NCBI GenBank assembly: GCA_027038965.1
Contig: JALWFG010000021.1
Coordinates: 1 to 64,000 of the forward strand
Source: Candidatus Desulfofervidaceae bacterium
Lineage (GTDB): Bacteria > Desulfobacterota > Desulfofervidia > Desulfofervidales > Desulfofervidaceae
Direction: 5' to 3'
Length of the DNA: 64,000 bases
Shown here: in pieces, positions 25,763-34,012 of the stretch
Numbering within the stretch: position 1 is the first letter of the stretch
How the letters are laid out: each line of letters opens with the position of its first letter
Notes under the pieces: model-generated
What the model saw: the letters and a program-made list of their open reading frames with translations, nothing else
Database searches by the model: none
What the model was told of the DNA's origin: nothing
Made by a program: the position numbers and the translations under genes

Positions 25763-26924
25763 TTCTATTGTCAAAGAATTCAATCATCCCAAGGTCATGA
25801 TTGTAGATGATGATAAAGACAGCGTTCGTTTGCTGGAATTATCCCTTGGTCCTTTGGGATTTTCGATTGAAAAGGCATCCTGTGGCAGTGAAGCCATAGA
25901 AAGAATCACCCAGCAAATTCCTGATTTGGTTTTACTGGATGTCTTGTTGCCTGATGCCCATGGGTTTGAAATATGCAAAATTATTAAAGAGAAGATTGTC
26001 AAAGATGTCTTTGTGCCGGTAATTATGGTAACGGCTCTTAGCAGCCGTGAGGATAAAATTCAAGGGCTTCAAGCCGGGGCCGATGATTTTATTACCAAGC
26101 CGATAGATATTGGAGAATTGGTGGCAAAAATTAATGCCTTACTCCGCATCCGGTATCTACACCGCAAGTTGCGTGAAAATTACGAACAACTAAAAAAGCT
26201 GGAAAATACTAAGGAATTGTTAGTGCGGATGATAATCCATGACCTTAAAAATCCCTTGATGGCCTTAGTGAGCTCGCTGGAACTGCTAAATCTGAAGACT
26301 AAGGACATTATTTCTGAAAAAGAGATATTCTCCCCTCATCATGCCCTTAAAATCACCGAAAGAATCCTTCGGTTGATTCAAAACCTGTTGGATATTACCA
26401 AGATGGAAGAAGGAAAGCTTCGGTTAAATTATACCCCAATAGACATAAAAGAAATCTTTAAAGAAATTAAAGAAATGTTTGCTGCTGAAGCTACTCAAAA
26501 GGGGGCTACTATCAACTACAAGATAGATAAAGTACCTATATTTAAAGCTGACAAAGATTTACTTCTTCGCATTTTGGAAAATTTGGTTTCTAATGCCTTA
26601 AAGAGTTTATATCCCAAAGACAGGCGACCAGGATTAATTGCACTGAAGGCAAAACAGAGTGGAGAAAGGTTTGTAGAAATCAGTGTCAGAGATAATGGTT
26701 GCGGAATTCCTAAAGATAATTTTAGGAAAATTTTTGATAAATTTACTCAAATAGAACTAAAAAAAGATCAAAAGCACTTCCATACTGGATTGGGACTGCC
26801 CTTTTGTAAGCTGGCTGTAGAAACCCATGGAGGAAAAATCTGGGTGGAAAGCATTGTTGGGCAAGGGAGTCAGTTTAACTTTGTCATTCCAATAAATCCT
26901 ATGTCTTTGCTCCATAAAACATAA
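25752..26924 (+). CDS. Receiver-domain histidine kinase (REC-HisKA-HATPase)
   Basis: This 390-aa protein starts with a REC domain (VMIVDDDKDS, LVLLDVLLPD, FITKP, residues about 13-130), then a coiled-coil linker, a HisKA domain (MIIHDLKNPLMALVS) and an HATPase domain (NLVSNALKSL, DNGCGIPKD, TGLGLPFCKLAVE). This architecture usually receives phosphate from an upstream hybrid kinase and relays it. It is the last gene of the kinase string and overlaps the 3' end of the convergent Yip1 gene by 26 nt. Confidence 0.93.
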   Translation: MIHDSIVKEFNHPKVMIVDDDKDSVRLLELSLGPLGFSIEKASCGSEAIERITQQIPDLVLLDVLLPDAHGFEICKIIKEKIVKDVFVPVIMVTALSSREDKIQGLQAGADDFITKPIDIGELVAKINALLRIRYLHRKLRENYEQLKKLENTKELLVRMIIHDLKNPLMALVSSLELLNLKTKDIISEKEIFSPHHALKITERILRLIQNLLDITKMEEGKLRLNYTPIDIKEIFKEIKEMFAAEATQKGATINYKIDKVPIFKADKDLLLRILENLVSNALKSLYPKDRRPGLIALKAKQSGERFVEISVRDNGCGIPKDNFRKIFDKFTQIELKKDQKHFHTGLGLPFCKLAVETHGGKIWVESIVGQGSQFNFVIPINPMSLLHKT

Positions 26925-27426
26925 GGGCCAAGAATATGGCGATTACTACTACCTGAATGGCCCAAGCGATAATACAAACCAGGACTGCCCTTTTAGTACT
27001 TGTATAGTCAAGGGCCTGACGAATGGCAATAATCATAGCGGCAATCGTCCAAATGGCCGTAAGAAGAAAAATTGCTATCCTTAAGAAGGGAAAAACCCCA
27101 AAGACGCGCAACATGCCCGGAGCAGTGGCGAAACCCAAGGTGCGAAGAAGTTCTTTTGGATTTGATTGGGTTTGGGGTTCTGGCAAAAGTCTTGTTCCAA
27201 TCCAATAAGTCAAATATGCCCAAATAAACCAACCAGCCAATGAAGAAATAACCCCGGTTACGACAATCATAAAGTTGTTGGTAGCACTTCCAGCCCCAGC
27301 CGCCAGACTAGAAAACAAGACTACTAACAGTGCTTGCCCTGTAGCCTCTTCATCAGACTCTACCTCTTCATACAAGCTGGCATCTAGTTTTATTGCCCTT
27401 ATAATTCTTTCCCAAAAGTCAGCCAT
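26899..27426 (-). CDS. Yip1-family integral membrane protein
   Basis: The 175-aa product (MADFWERIIRAIKLD) has about five hydrophobic segments, an acidic N-terminal linker (EEVESDEEA) and the Yip1-like segment GMLRVFGVFPFLRI. Bacterial Yip1 proteins are of unknown function. GGAG shortly before the ATG at 27426 supports this start over the longer reading from 27450. It converges on the REC-kinase gene. No partner is evident. Confidence 0.75.
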   Translation of the reverse strand: MADFWERIIRAIKLDASLYEEVESDEEATGQALLVVLFSSLAAGAGSATNNFMIVVTGVISSLAGWFIWAYLTYWIGTRLLPEPQTQSNPKELLRTLGFATAPGMLRVFGVFPFLRIAIFLLTAIWTIAAMIIAIRQALDYTSTKRAVLVCIIAWAIQVVVIAIFLALMFYGAKT

Positions 27427-27542
27427 GATCCAAATCTCCTTTCTCCCCATACCATAGTCAGTTGCTTAAGGCAAGAGCCTACCTAAAAATTCAGGTGAGG
27501 CGATTTTATAGTAATCGCCTTCTTGAAATAGTCTTACCCTAC

Positions 27543-27571
27543 TTGACACCCTTAAATAATCATGTTACTTT
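27543..27571 (+). promoter_or_regulatory. Promoter of the tRNA-Lys/tRNA-Glu pair
   Basis: TTGACA (27543-27548), 17-nt spacer, TACTTT (27566-27571), about 45 nt before tRNA-Lys. The -35 is perfect, the -10 moderate. Confidence 0.5.
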
Positions 27572-27582
27572 TTGGCCAGCCT

Positions 27583-27604
27583 CGTTAAATAAAAATATTT
27601 AACG
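27583..27604 (+). other. Leader hairpin in the tRNA precursor
   Basis: CGTTAAATA (27583-27591) and TATTTAACG (27596-27604) form a 9-bp stem with an AAAA loop, flanked by TGGCC and GGCCA that can extend it. It lies in the predicted 5' leader, 11 nt before tRNA-Lys, and may help precursor processing. Confidence 0.5.
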
Positions 27605-27615
27605 GGGCCAGTCAA

Positions 27616-27691
27616 GGGCCGTTAACTCAGTTGGTAGAGTATCGGCCTTTTAAGCCGAGAGTCGCAGGTTCGAGTCCTGCACGGCCCACCA
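27616..27691 (+). tRNA. tRNA-Lys (TTT)
   Basis: A complete 76-nt cloverleaf: acceptor GGGCCGT pairs with ACGGCCC, D arm CTC/GAG, anticodon stem TCGGC/GCCGA with loop CTTTTAA (anticodon TTT), T arm GCAGG/CCTGC with TTCGAGT, and an encoded CCA end. Confidence 0.97.
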
Positions 27692-27709
27692 CTTCTTTTA
27701 ACTGGCAGC

Positions 27710-27787
27710 GTCCCCATCGTCTAGCCAGGTCCAGGACACCGGCCTTTCACGCCGGCAACAGGGGTTCAAATCCCCTTGGGGACGCCA
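27710..27787 (+). tRNA. tRNA-Glu (TTC)
   Basis: A complete 78-nt cloverleaf: acceptor GTCCCCA pairs with TGGGGAC, anticodon stem CCGGC/GCCGG with loop CTTTCAC (anticodon TTC), T arm GGGG with TTCAAAT, discriminator G and encoded CCA. It is co-transcribed with the tRNA-Lys gene 18 nt upstream. Confidence 0.97.
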
Positions 27788-27930
27788 TTTTTTTAATCAA
27801 CCGCGGTGATAAGTCCTCCAAGGACTAACAAATTCAAGTCCGGCTCCAAAGGTAAATAACCTGCAGGTCTCAAAGTTTGTTTGATTTCTTTCTGCCTTTT
27901 CAAAGGAAACATAACAAGCACTCTTTACCA

Positions 27931-27970
27931 TCAACTATTATCAACTATTATCAACTATTATCAACTATCA
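27931..27970. repeat. Four tandem copies of TCAACTATTA
   Basis: Three exact copies of a 10-bp unit followed by TCAACTATCA. The period is close to one helical turn, so a protein could contact each copy on the same DNA face. It may equally be replication slippage in noncoding DNA. Confidence 0.9.
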
Positions 27971-27972
27971 AC

Positions 27973-28014
27973 CTTTTGCCTTTTGCCTTTTGCCCTTCGC
28001 CCTTCGCCCTTTGC
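27973..28014. repeat. Six 7-nt tandem units (CTTTTGC-like)
   Basis: Units alternate among CTTTTGC, CCTTCGC and CCTTTGC, directly after the 10-bp repeat. Pyrimidine-rich, noncoding and variable; likely slippage-generated. Confidence 0.85.
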
Positions 28015-28143
28015 CTTACCTTCATTAACTAGTTTGCTGGGGAATGAAACAGAGCAAGACACTTTGACAGCAGGCCAAACTCCATGTAAACTAAAGGCCA
28101 ACTTACTCTTTAATGGCCTTAATGATTTAAGGAGAATAAAGGC

Positions 28144-29106
28144 ATGTCAATCAAAATTGTATTTTTAGATGCAGATACAGTAGGCAGAGATGTTAGCTGG
28201 GATGAAATTGAGAGATTAGGAGAACTTGTTATTTATCCAACTACTTCTTCTAAAGAAGTTTTTTCTCGAATAAACCAAGCAGATATTGTTATTACCAATA
28301 AGGTCCTTATTGATAAAAAGGCTATAAATGCGGCCCCTAATTTAAGGCTCATTTGCATCGCTGCTACAGGCATAAATAACGTGGACTTAGAATATGCCCG
28401 TAAAAAGGGGATTGCTGTAACCAATGTACCCGGGTATTCCACTCAAAGTGTGGTTCAAATGACGTTTGCTATGTGCCTTTACCTGCTTGTCCATTTACCT
28501 TATTATGACAGTTACGTAAAAGATGGGTCTTATATTCAAAGTCCCATTTTTACCCATTTAGATAGACCCTTCCTAGAACTTTATGGAAAGACTTGGGGGA
28601 TTATTGGGCTTGGTGCTATTGGACAAGGTGTAGCCCGGGTAGCCAAATGTTTTGGTTGTAGGGTAATGTATTACTCTACTACTGGAAAAAACTTTAACCC
28701 CAACTATGAAAGGGTAACCTTGGATGACCTGCTCAGAAAATCAGATATAATTTCTGTCCATGCCCCTCTAACACCTCATACATACAACCTTATTACTTAT
28801 GAAAAACTAAAACTGATGTCCCCTCATGCCATTTTGCTCAATCTTGGCAGGGGTGGTATTGTCAACGAGGCCGATTTGGCTCGGGCCTTAAACGAAGGAC
28901 TTATCGCCGCGGCAGGATTGGATGTCTTAGAACATGAACCCATCAAACAAGATAACCCCCTTTTTAAGGTAAAAGACAAGAGTAAGCTTCTTATCACCCC
29001 ACACATTGCCTGGGCAAGTGTAGAGTCTAGGAATAGGCTTATGCACGAAGTGGCCTTGAATATAAAGGCCTTTTTAGAAGGAAAAACAAGGAATAGGGTG
29101 GTTTAA
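28144..29106 (+). CDS. D-isomer 2-hydroxyacid dehydrogenase family protein
   Basis: A 320-aa NAD(P)-dependent dehydrogenase with Rossmann motif GKTWGIIGLGAIGQGVARVAK (shown here as GLGAIGQG near residue 158), substrate-binding CIAATGINNVDLEYA, NLGRGGIVNE with catalytic Arg, Glu near LEHEP and the catalytic histidine in TPHIAWAS. It resembles glycerate/hydroxypyruvate reductases, but the substrate is not certain. GGAGAA lies upstream of the ATG. The creatininase-family gene follows after 1 nt, so they are probably co-transcribed. Confidence 0.92.
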   Translation: MSIKIVFLDADTVGRDVSWDEIERLGELVIYPTTSSKEVFSRINQADIVITNKVLIDKKAINAAPNLRLICIAATGINNVDLEYARKKGIAVTNVPGYSTQSVVQMTFAMCLYLLVHLPYYDSYVKDGSYIQSPIFTHLDRPFLELYGKTWGIIGLGAIGQGVARVAKCFGCRVMYYSTTGKNFNPNYERVTLDDLLRKSDIISVHAPLTPHTYNLITYEKLKLMSPHAILLNLGRGGIVNEADLARALNEGLIAAAGLDVLEHEPIKQDNPLFKVKDKSKLLITPHIAWASVESRNRLMHEVALNIKAFLEGKTRNRVV

Positions 29107-29107
29107 A

Positions 29108-29806
29108 ATGGAATTGACCGCTTTAAACATGACGGAAATAGAGGGTTTGAAGGAAAGGCCAGTTATTATTCCTTTAGGGTCTATTGAAGAACACGGCCCC
29201 CACTTACCCTTGGGGACAGACATCTTGACGGCCATAGCCCTTACAAAGGAGGTGGCTAAAGAGACAGATGCATTGCTGGCCCCTCCTATTTATTATGGAG
29301 TATGCCGAAGCACCAAGGAGCATCCAGGTACCATTGGCATTTCCCCTAGAGCACTGCGTTTGTTAATCAAAGATGTAGTAAAATCATTTGTCCTACAAGG
29401 TTTCTCTAGATTTTTGCTTTTTTCAGGCCATGCAGGAAGCCTACATATGGCTGCCTTAAAGGAGGCCGGAGAAGAGTTAATTGAGACGCAAAAGATAAAA
29501 AAAATGGCCATCTGTAGCATTCTTGATTTGATTGATGAAGAAATGGGGCTTGTAACACAAAACGACAGTCATGCAGGTGAATTAGAAACTTCTTTAATCG
29601 CTTACCTCTATCCTCAAATGGTCAAGGGTAGCGCCAAAGAAGAATACCCTCAATTCCCTCCCTTTATGATAGTAAAGAACAAAAGAAACTTTTGGCCAGG
29701 GGGCGTTTGGGGTAATCCTCAAGTGGCTAGCAAGGAAAAAGGAGGACACTTTTTTAGATCTTTGGTGAGAAAATTAGTAAAAATTGTAGATTCAGTTAAG
29801 GATTGA
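29108..29806 (+). CDS. Creatininase-family amidohydrolase
   Basis: This 232-aa protein has the family metal-binding motifs: GSIEEHGPHLPLGTD near residue 25, GVCRSTKEHPGTI, FSGHAG and the E in SHAGELETSL. Members include creatinine amidohydrolase, FAPy deformylase and MftE peptidase. The sequence does not identify which, although typical active-site His, Asp and Glu residues are present. It lies between a 2-hydroxyacid dehydrogenase (1 nt upstream) and a U32 protein (about 2 nt downstream). Confidence 0.85.
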   Translation: MELTALNMTEIEGLKERPVIIPLGSIEEHGPHLPLGTDILTAIALTKEVAKETDALLAPPIYYGVCRSTKEHPGTIGISPRALRLLIKDVVKSFVLQGFSRFLLFSGHAGSLHMAALKEAGEELIETQKIKKMAICSILDLIDEEMGLVTQNDSHAGELETSLIAYLYPQMVKGSAKEEYPQFPPFMIVKNKRNFWPGGVWGNPQVASKEKGGHFFRSLVRKLVKIVDSVKD

Positions 29807-29808
29807 AT

Positions 29809-31842
29809 ATGGAGATCTTGGCGCCAGTTGGTAATTTTGAATCCTTTTTTGCTGCTTTGGAAAAGGGAGCAGATGCGGTATATTTAGGGTTAAAATCGTT
29901 TAGTGCCCGCGCCTTTGCTCGAAATTTCTCTTTAGAAGAACTGAGCTATATGGTGCCTTATGCCCACAAAAGACATAAAAAGGTCTTTGTGGCCTTAAAT
30001 AGTATTATTAAAGAAACTGAATTAAACGAACTTTGTGAGACGGCTACCTCCTTATCCCAAATTAAGCCTGATGCTATTATCGTCCAAGATTTAGGTGTGT
30101 TTTTTCTGTTCAAAAATCGGTTCCCTCATTTAAGATTACATGCTAGTACCCTAATGGCAGCCCACAATCTAGCGGGTGTCAGGGCATTATCCCAACTTGG
30201 GTTTAAGCGGATTGTGCTTGCCCGCGAGCTTACCCTAGAAGAAATTACCGCCATTCGGCAGGCAACTAAGGCGGAACTAGAGGTCTTTGTCCACGGGGCC
30301 CTTTGTTTTTCCTATTCTGGCCTGTGTCTAGCCAGCAGCTATCTGGGAGGATATAGTAGTCTCAGGGGCAAATGTCGCCAGCCATGTCGTTTTCTCTACA
30401 AAATAAACGGTCAAAAGGGGTACTTTCTATCATGTGGAGACCTCTGTGGGCTTGAGCTAGTTCCTCGTTTAAAAGAAATAGGAATAGATTCTATAAAGAT
30501 TGAAGGCCGGATGAAGAGTGCTGAATATGTAGCATCTGTGGTAGAGGCCTATCGTCTGGTAAGGGATGCCTCTTTAAAGGAACTGCCGGCTGCCCTTCAG
30601 TATGCCCGTTCTATTATTCAAAAGGCCGGTGGCCGGAGACTGACCACGGGTTTTTTCTTATCTTCTCAACCACAAGATGTAATTTCTCCTTCATCACCAT
30701 CGGGTTTCGGCGCCTTTTTAGGAAGGGTTATCAAAAAAGAAAATGACCAGATATTTTTTGTCTCAGAGGCAGATGTAAACATTGGGGATAGACTCCGAGC
30801 CCAAAGCGAAACCCTTGGCAAGGGCATTTCTTGGAAGGTAACCACTATCAACCAACAGAATGAAATGAAGGTCATTAATGCCCCGCAAGCGGTTGAGCCT
30901 GGATACCTCTTGTTCAGGGTAATAAGTCAAGGGATAAATGTGGGAAAATCTGACAAAAAAATCAAGGAAAAAATTAAAAAAGAAGTCAGACCTATAGACT
31001 TAAAAATCAGCCCTGAGGTCTGCAAACGCCTCAAACAATGGGCAAGGGCTCAGGCATTAAACTTAACCCCTAAAGGCCATAAAGAAACATGGTGGATTAA
31101 ACATGAACAGGTAGAATTTTTTCTTGACTATCATTTTCCACCTAATACTGTTCCTATACTCTCCTTGACTATGCATAGTTACTCTGCCCTTATTCACCAT
31201 GTGAGAAGGCTACAGAAGAAACTCCCCCTTTTGACTCTAAATTTACCGGCGGTAATCTTACCGGCAGAGCTTCCTTTTTTCAAACAGGCTGTTAGAAATT
31301 TAGTAAAGCTTGGATTTAAAAGGTGGCATTTAGGCAATATAGGACACCTTGAAATACTACCTAAAGACGCAAGACTTATTTTAAGTGCCGATTACACCTT
31401 TAATTTAAGCAATCACCTTGCCTTGAGATTGTTAAAAGATATTGGAGTTCAGTATTTGACCCTCTCTCCAGAAATGGATAAAATGTGTTTAAAGGTACTT
31501 AGTAAGTCCTGGGGAACAAAGGATTTGATAATGTTAGTCTATGCCCGGTTGCCTATCTTCACCTCTAGGCTGTCCCTAAAGACAGGTAAAAAAGATGTAT
31601 GCCTTGTTTCTCCTTTAGGGGAAAGGTACTATCCCTTGATAAGGGACCAAATTACCTATATCCTCCCAGAGAATCCCTTTAGCTTAGGGAAATACTTGGA
31701 GGAGTTGAAGGAAATGGGAATAACAAATTTTTGTGTAGATTTGAGATTTCAATTGAAAAAACAAATCCGAAAAATCCTAAAAAGGCGGGGAATATCCCTT
31801 CCTCAGGGACATTTATTCAATTACAAAAGGGGATGGAAATGA
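29809..31842 (+). CDS. U32-family protein, RlhA-like (23S rRNA hydroxylation)
   Basis: A 677-aa U32 'collagenase-like' protein: MEILAPVGNFESFFAALEKGADAVYLG, LHASTLMAAHNLAG, RELTLEEI, FVHGALCFSYSG, then CRQPCR and CGDLCG cysteine motifs and KIEGRMKSAEYV. The long C-terminal half with a beta-barrel segment (FLGRVIKKEN) matches the RlhA branch, which catalyses C2501 hydroxylation in E. coli 23S rRNA, more than the shorter TrhO/TrhP branch. The ATG at 29809 is preferred to a TTG at 29803 that overlaps the previous stop codon. The stop overlaps the next start as ATGA. Confidence 0.85.
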   Translation: MEILAPVGNFESFFAALEKGADAVYLGLKSFSARAFARNFSLEELSYMVPYAHKRHKKVFVALNSIIKETELNELCETATSLSQIKPDAIIVQDLGVFFLFKNRFPHLRLHASTLMAAHNLAGVRALSQLGFKRIVLARELTLEEITAIRQATKAELEVFVHGALCFSYSGLCLASSYLGGYSSLRGKCRQPCRFLYKINGQKGYFLSCGDLCGLELVPRLKEIGIDSIKIEGRMKSAEYVASVVEAYRLVRDASLKELPAALQYARSIIQKAGGRRLTTGFFLSSQPQDVISPSSPSGFGAFLGRVIKKENDQIFFVSEADVNIGDRLRAQSETLGKGISWKVTTINQQNEMKVINAPQAVEPGYLLFRVISQGINVGKSDKKIKEKIKKEVRPIDLKISPEVCKRLKQWARAQALNLTPKGHKETWWIKHEQVEFFLDYHFPPNTVPILSLTMHSYSALIHHVRRLQKKLPLLTLNLPAVILPAELPFFKQAVRNLVKLGFKRWHLGNIGHLEILPKDARLILSADYTFNLSNHLALRLLKDIGVQYLTLSPEMDKMCLKVLSKSWGTKDLIMLVYARLPIFTSRLSLKTGKKDVCLVSPLGERYYPLIRDQITYILPENPFSLGKYLEELKEMGITNFCVDLRFQLKKQIRKILKRRGISLPQGHLFNYKRGWK

Positions 31843-32354
31843 AGGTAAAACAGGCAATGTTGCAAAGAGGTCTTTTTTTAATCCTTATTTGCCTTTTACT
31901 AGGAGGCCTTGGATGTGGAGAAAAAACAAGTATTTATGCCCCTGATTTTAGCCTGTTAGATACAAATGGGAAACGGATTTGCCTTTCAGACTTAAGAGGT
32001 AAGGCCGTTATTCTTGATTTTTTCTCTGTTTCTTGTCAAGCCTGTGCCAGATTGATACCAAACCTAGAACAAATTTATAACAAATACAAAAATCACGGTC
32101 TGGTCGTTTTAGGCATAAATCTTGACTTCTTGCCCAATCCCAGCATATTAAGCGATTTTGCAAAGAAGGAAAAAATTAGCTATCCTGTTCTTATTGGCAA
32201 CAACGAAATTGTCATGCAATACGGTGGAATTTCAGTTTTGCCTTATGTAGTTTTTATTGATAGAAATGGCAAAATTGACAAAGTGCATCAGGGGTATATA
32301 GATTTGCCTTCTTTAGAAAAATTGGCTCAAGAATTGCTTGTCAAGAGGGATTAA
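31839..32354 (+). CDS. TlpA/ResA-like thioredoxin-fold lipoprotein
   Basis: The 171-aa product begins MKVKQAMLQRGL, then a hydrophobic stretch ending in GGLGCGEK, a probable lipobox with Cys about residue 27. The mature part is a TlpA-like thioredoxin fold (APDFSLLDTNGKRICLSDLRG, then the redox motif SCQAC and cis-proline in VLPYVVF). The usual Trp before the first active Cys is replaced by Ser. It probably reduces periplasmic disulfides or haem-binding thiols. The start at 31839 overlaps the U32 stop as ATGA with GGGG upstream. Confidence 0.88.
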   Translation: MKVKQAMLQRGLFLILICLLLGGLGCGEKTSIYAPDFSLLDTNGKRICLSDLRGKAVILDFFSVSCQACARLIPNLEQIYNKYKNHGLVVLGINLDFLPNPSILSDFAKKEKISYPVLIGNNEIVMQYGGISVLPYVVFIDRNGKIDKVHQGYIDLPSLEKLAQELLVKRD

Positions 32355-32355
32355 T

Positions 32356-33249
32356 ATGGATTTCAAAAAACTGGCTGTGTTTTGTAAGGTTTACCAATAC
32401 AAAAGTTTTTCTAAGGCAGCTCATAGCATGCATCTCACTCAGCCTTCTGTAAGTTCCTATATCGCTGCGTTAGAAGAAGAGTTAGGGACCAGACTTTTTG
32501 ACCGCAAGGGACGTATGGTAAAACCTACCAAGGCAGGGAGTCTTTTTTATGGTTATGCTAAAAAGATATTAAAAATAAGAGACAAGGCCGAAAGCGAAAT
32601 TCACGCTTTATTAGGATTAAAAAAGGGGGAATTGGTTTTTGGAGGAAGCACTATTCCTGGCCAATATGTCTTGCCAAGCTTGCTTGGGAAATTTAAGTCC
32701 TTGTATCCCAATGTAAAAATTGTTCTAAAAATAGGAGACACCAAAGAAATAATCAATTTAGTTGCTGAAGACCAAATAGAACTTGGGGCCGTAGGGGCCA
32801 AAATTAATGTCCCTAATTTAGATTTCATTCCCTTTGTTGAAGATGAACTGGTGCTGGTTGTGCCAATTGATCACCCAATCGCTAAAGAAGAAAAATTTTC
32901 CTTAAGTATGCTTCCTAATTTACCCTTCATTATGAGGGAAGAGGGTTCTGGAACACGCATTACCATAGAGAATTTTTTAATGTCTAAGGGGATAGAACTA
33001 GAATACTTAAACATTGTTGCCGAGTTGGGGAGTACAGAAGCTGTTAAGCAAGCAGTTATAGCAGGAATAGGAGTTTCTATAATTTCTAAACGGGCAGTAG
33101 CTATAGAGGAGACATCTGGATTGATAAAGACCTTTAATTTAAATGAGAGCTCTTTATGGAGAAGTTTTTATTTGGTATATCCTAAGAAAAGGAGTTTATC
33201 TCCCTTTGCAAACAGCTTTTTGGAATTTGTTAAAACCAAAACTGCCTAA
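32356..33249 (+). CDS. LysR-family transcriptional regulator
   Basis: The 297-aa regulator has an N-terminal winged HTH (FCKVYQYKSFSKAAHSMHLT, then PSVSSYIAALEEELGTRLF) and a substrate-binding effector domain similar to the CysB/CysL/RbcR group (GELVFGGSTIPGQYVLP, GSTEAVKQAVIAGIGVSIIS). It starts 1 nt after the lipoprotein stop with GAGGG upstream, so unusually it is co-directional rather than divergent to a target. The effector is unknown. Confidence 0.93.
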   Translation: MDFKKLAVFCKVYQYKSFSKAAHSMHLTQPSVSSYIAALEEELGTRLFDRKGRMVKPTKAGSLFYGYAKKILKIRDKAESEIHALLGLKKGELVFGGSTIPGQYVLPSLLGKFKSLYPNVKIVLKIGDTKEIINLVAEDQIELGAVGAKINVPNLDFIPFVEDELVLVVPIDHPIAKEEKFSLSMLPNLPFIMREEGSGTRITIENFLMSKGIELEYLNIVAELGSTEAVKQAVIAGIGVSIISKRAVAIEETSGLIKTFNLNESSLWRSFYLVYPKKRSLSPFANSFLEFVKTKTA

Positions 33250-33261
33250 GGAGGTTAAAAA

Positions 33262-33963
33262 ATGAGTAAAGTCAAAATTACTTGGTTGGGACATGCAGCC
33301 TTTAAAATCGAAGATTCGGCCACGGTGATATACATTGACCCTTGGCTTGAAAACCCATCTTCACCTTTAAATTGGAAAGAGGTTAAAGATGCAGATTTGG
33401 TTCTGGTAACTCATGATCACTTTGACCATACAGGACAGGCGGCTGAAATTGTAAAACAGAGCGGTGGCATGCTTGTAGCAAATGTAGAAACAGCCAGAAA
33501 GTTTGGTTCTGAAGGTGGTGTTCCTAACGACAATATTGCTAACGGAGGAAATGGCCTCAATATAGGCGGGTCTTTTACCTATAAGGGGGTTACGGTAACT
33601 ATGACTCAGGCTTACCATTCTACGGCCTCTGGAACACCAACGGGATATGTTGTGCGCCTTTCTGATGGAATCAACATTTATCACGCCGGAGATACAGGAA
33701 TCTTTAGTGAAATGGAACTTATTGGCAAATTGTATCCCTTAACAGTTGCCCTTTTGCCTATTGGAGATGTCTTTACCATGGATGCTTACCAAGCGGCACA
33801 CGCCTTGACTTTATTGAAGCCCAAAATAGCCATTCCTATGCATTATAAATCATTTCCTATAATCGCCCAAGATGCCTCTGAATTTAAGAAGCTAGCTTCT
33901 CAAATAATGCCTGATACAAAGGTGGTTGTTCTTGAACCCGGAGAAAGTTTTGAGATAGAATAA
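33262..33963 (+). CDS. UPF0173 metal-dependent hydrolase
   Basis: This 233-aa metallo-beta-lactamase-fold protein has WLGHAAFKIE near the start, the zinc-binding VTHDHFDHTG motif, HAGDTG and IPMHYKSFP. These fit the UPF0173 family, whose substrate is not established. AAGGAGG precedes the ATG. It follows the LysR gene by 12 nt. Confidence 0.92.
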   Translation: MSKVKITWLGHAAFKIEDSATVIYIDPWLENPSSPLNWKEVKDADLVLVTHDHFDHTGQAAEIVKQSGGMLVANVETARKFGSEGGVPNDNIANGGNGLNIGGSFTYKGVTVTMTQAYHSTASGTPTGYVVRLSDGINIYHAGDTGIFSEMELIGKLYPLTVALLPIGDVFTMDAYQAAHALTLLKPKIAIPMHYKSFPIIAQDASEFKKLASQIMPDTKVVVLEPGESFEIE

Positions 33964-34012
33964 ATTTTTCAAAAGAGCGAATTCAAAGGAATTTCCAATT
34001 GATAATGGTATA

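Larger units (their letters stand above)
27788..28143. other. Noncoding region with simple tandem repeats
   Basis: No supported gene. It contains four copies of a 10-bp unit (27931-27970) and a run of 7-nt units (27973-28014). Apparent open frames through the repeats are low-complexity and lack ribosome binding sites. A ribosome binding site (GGAGAA) for the dehydrogenase lies near its end. Confidence 0.75.

Noticed and set aside
27881-28168. 95-codon plus-strand frame through the tandem repeats
   Set aside because: Its sequence is generated by the 10-bp and 7-nt repeats and it has no ribosome binding site.
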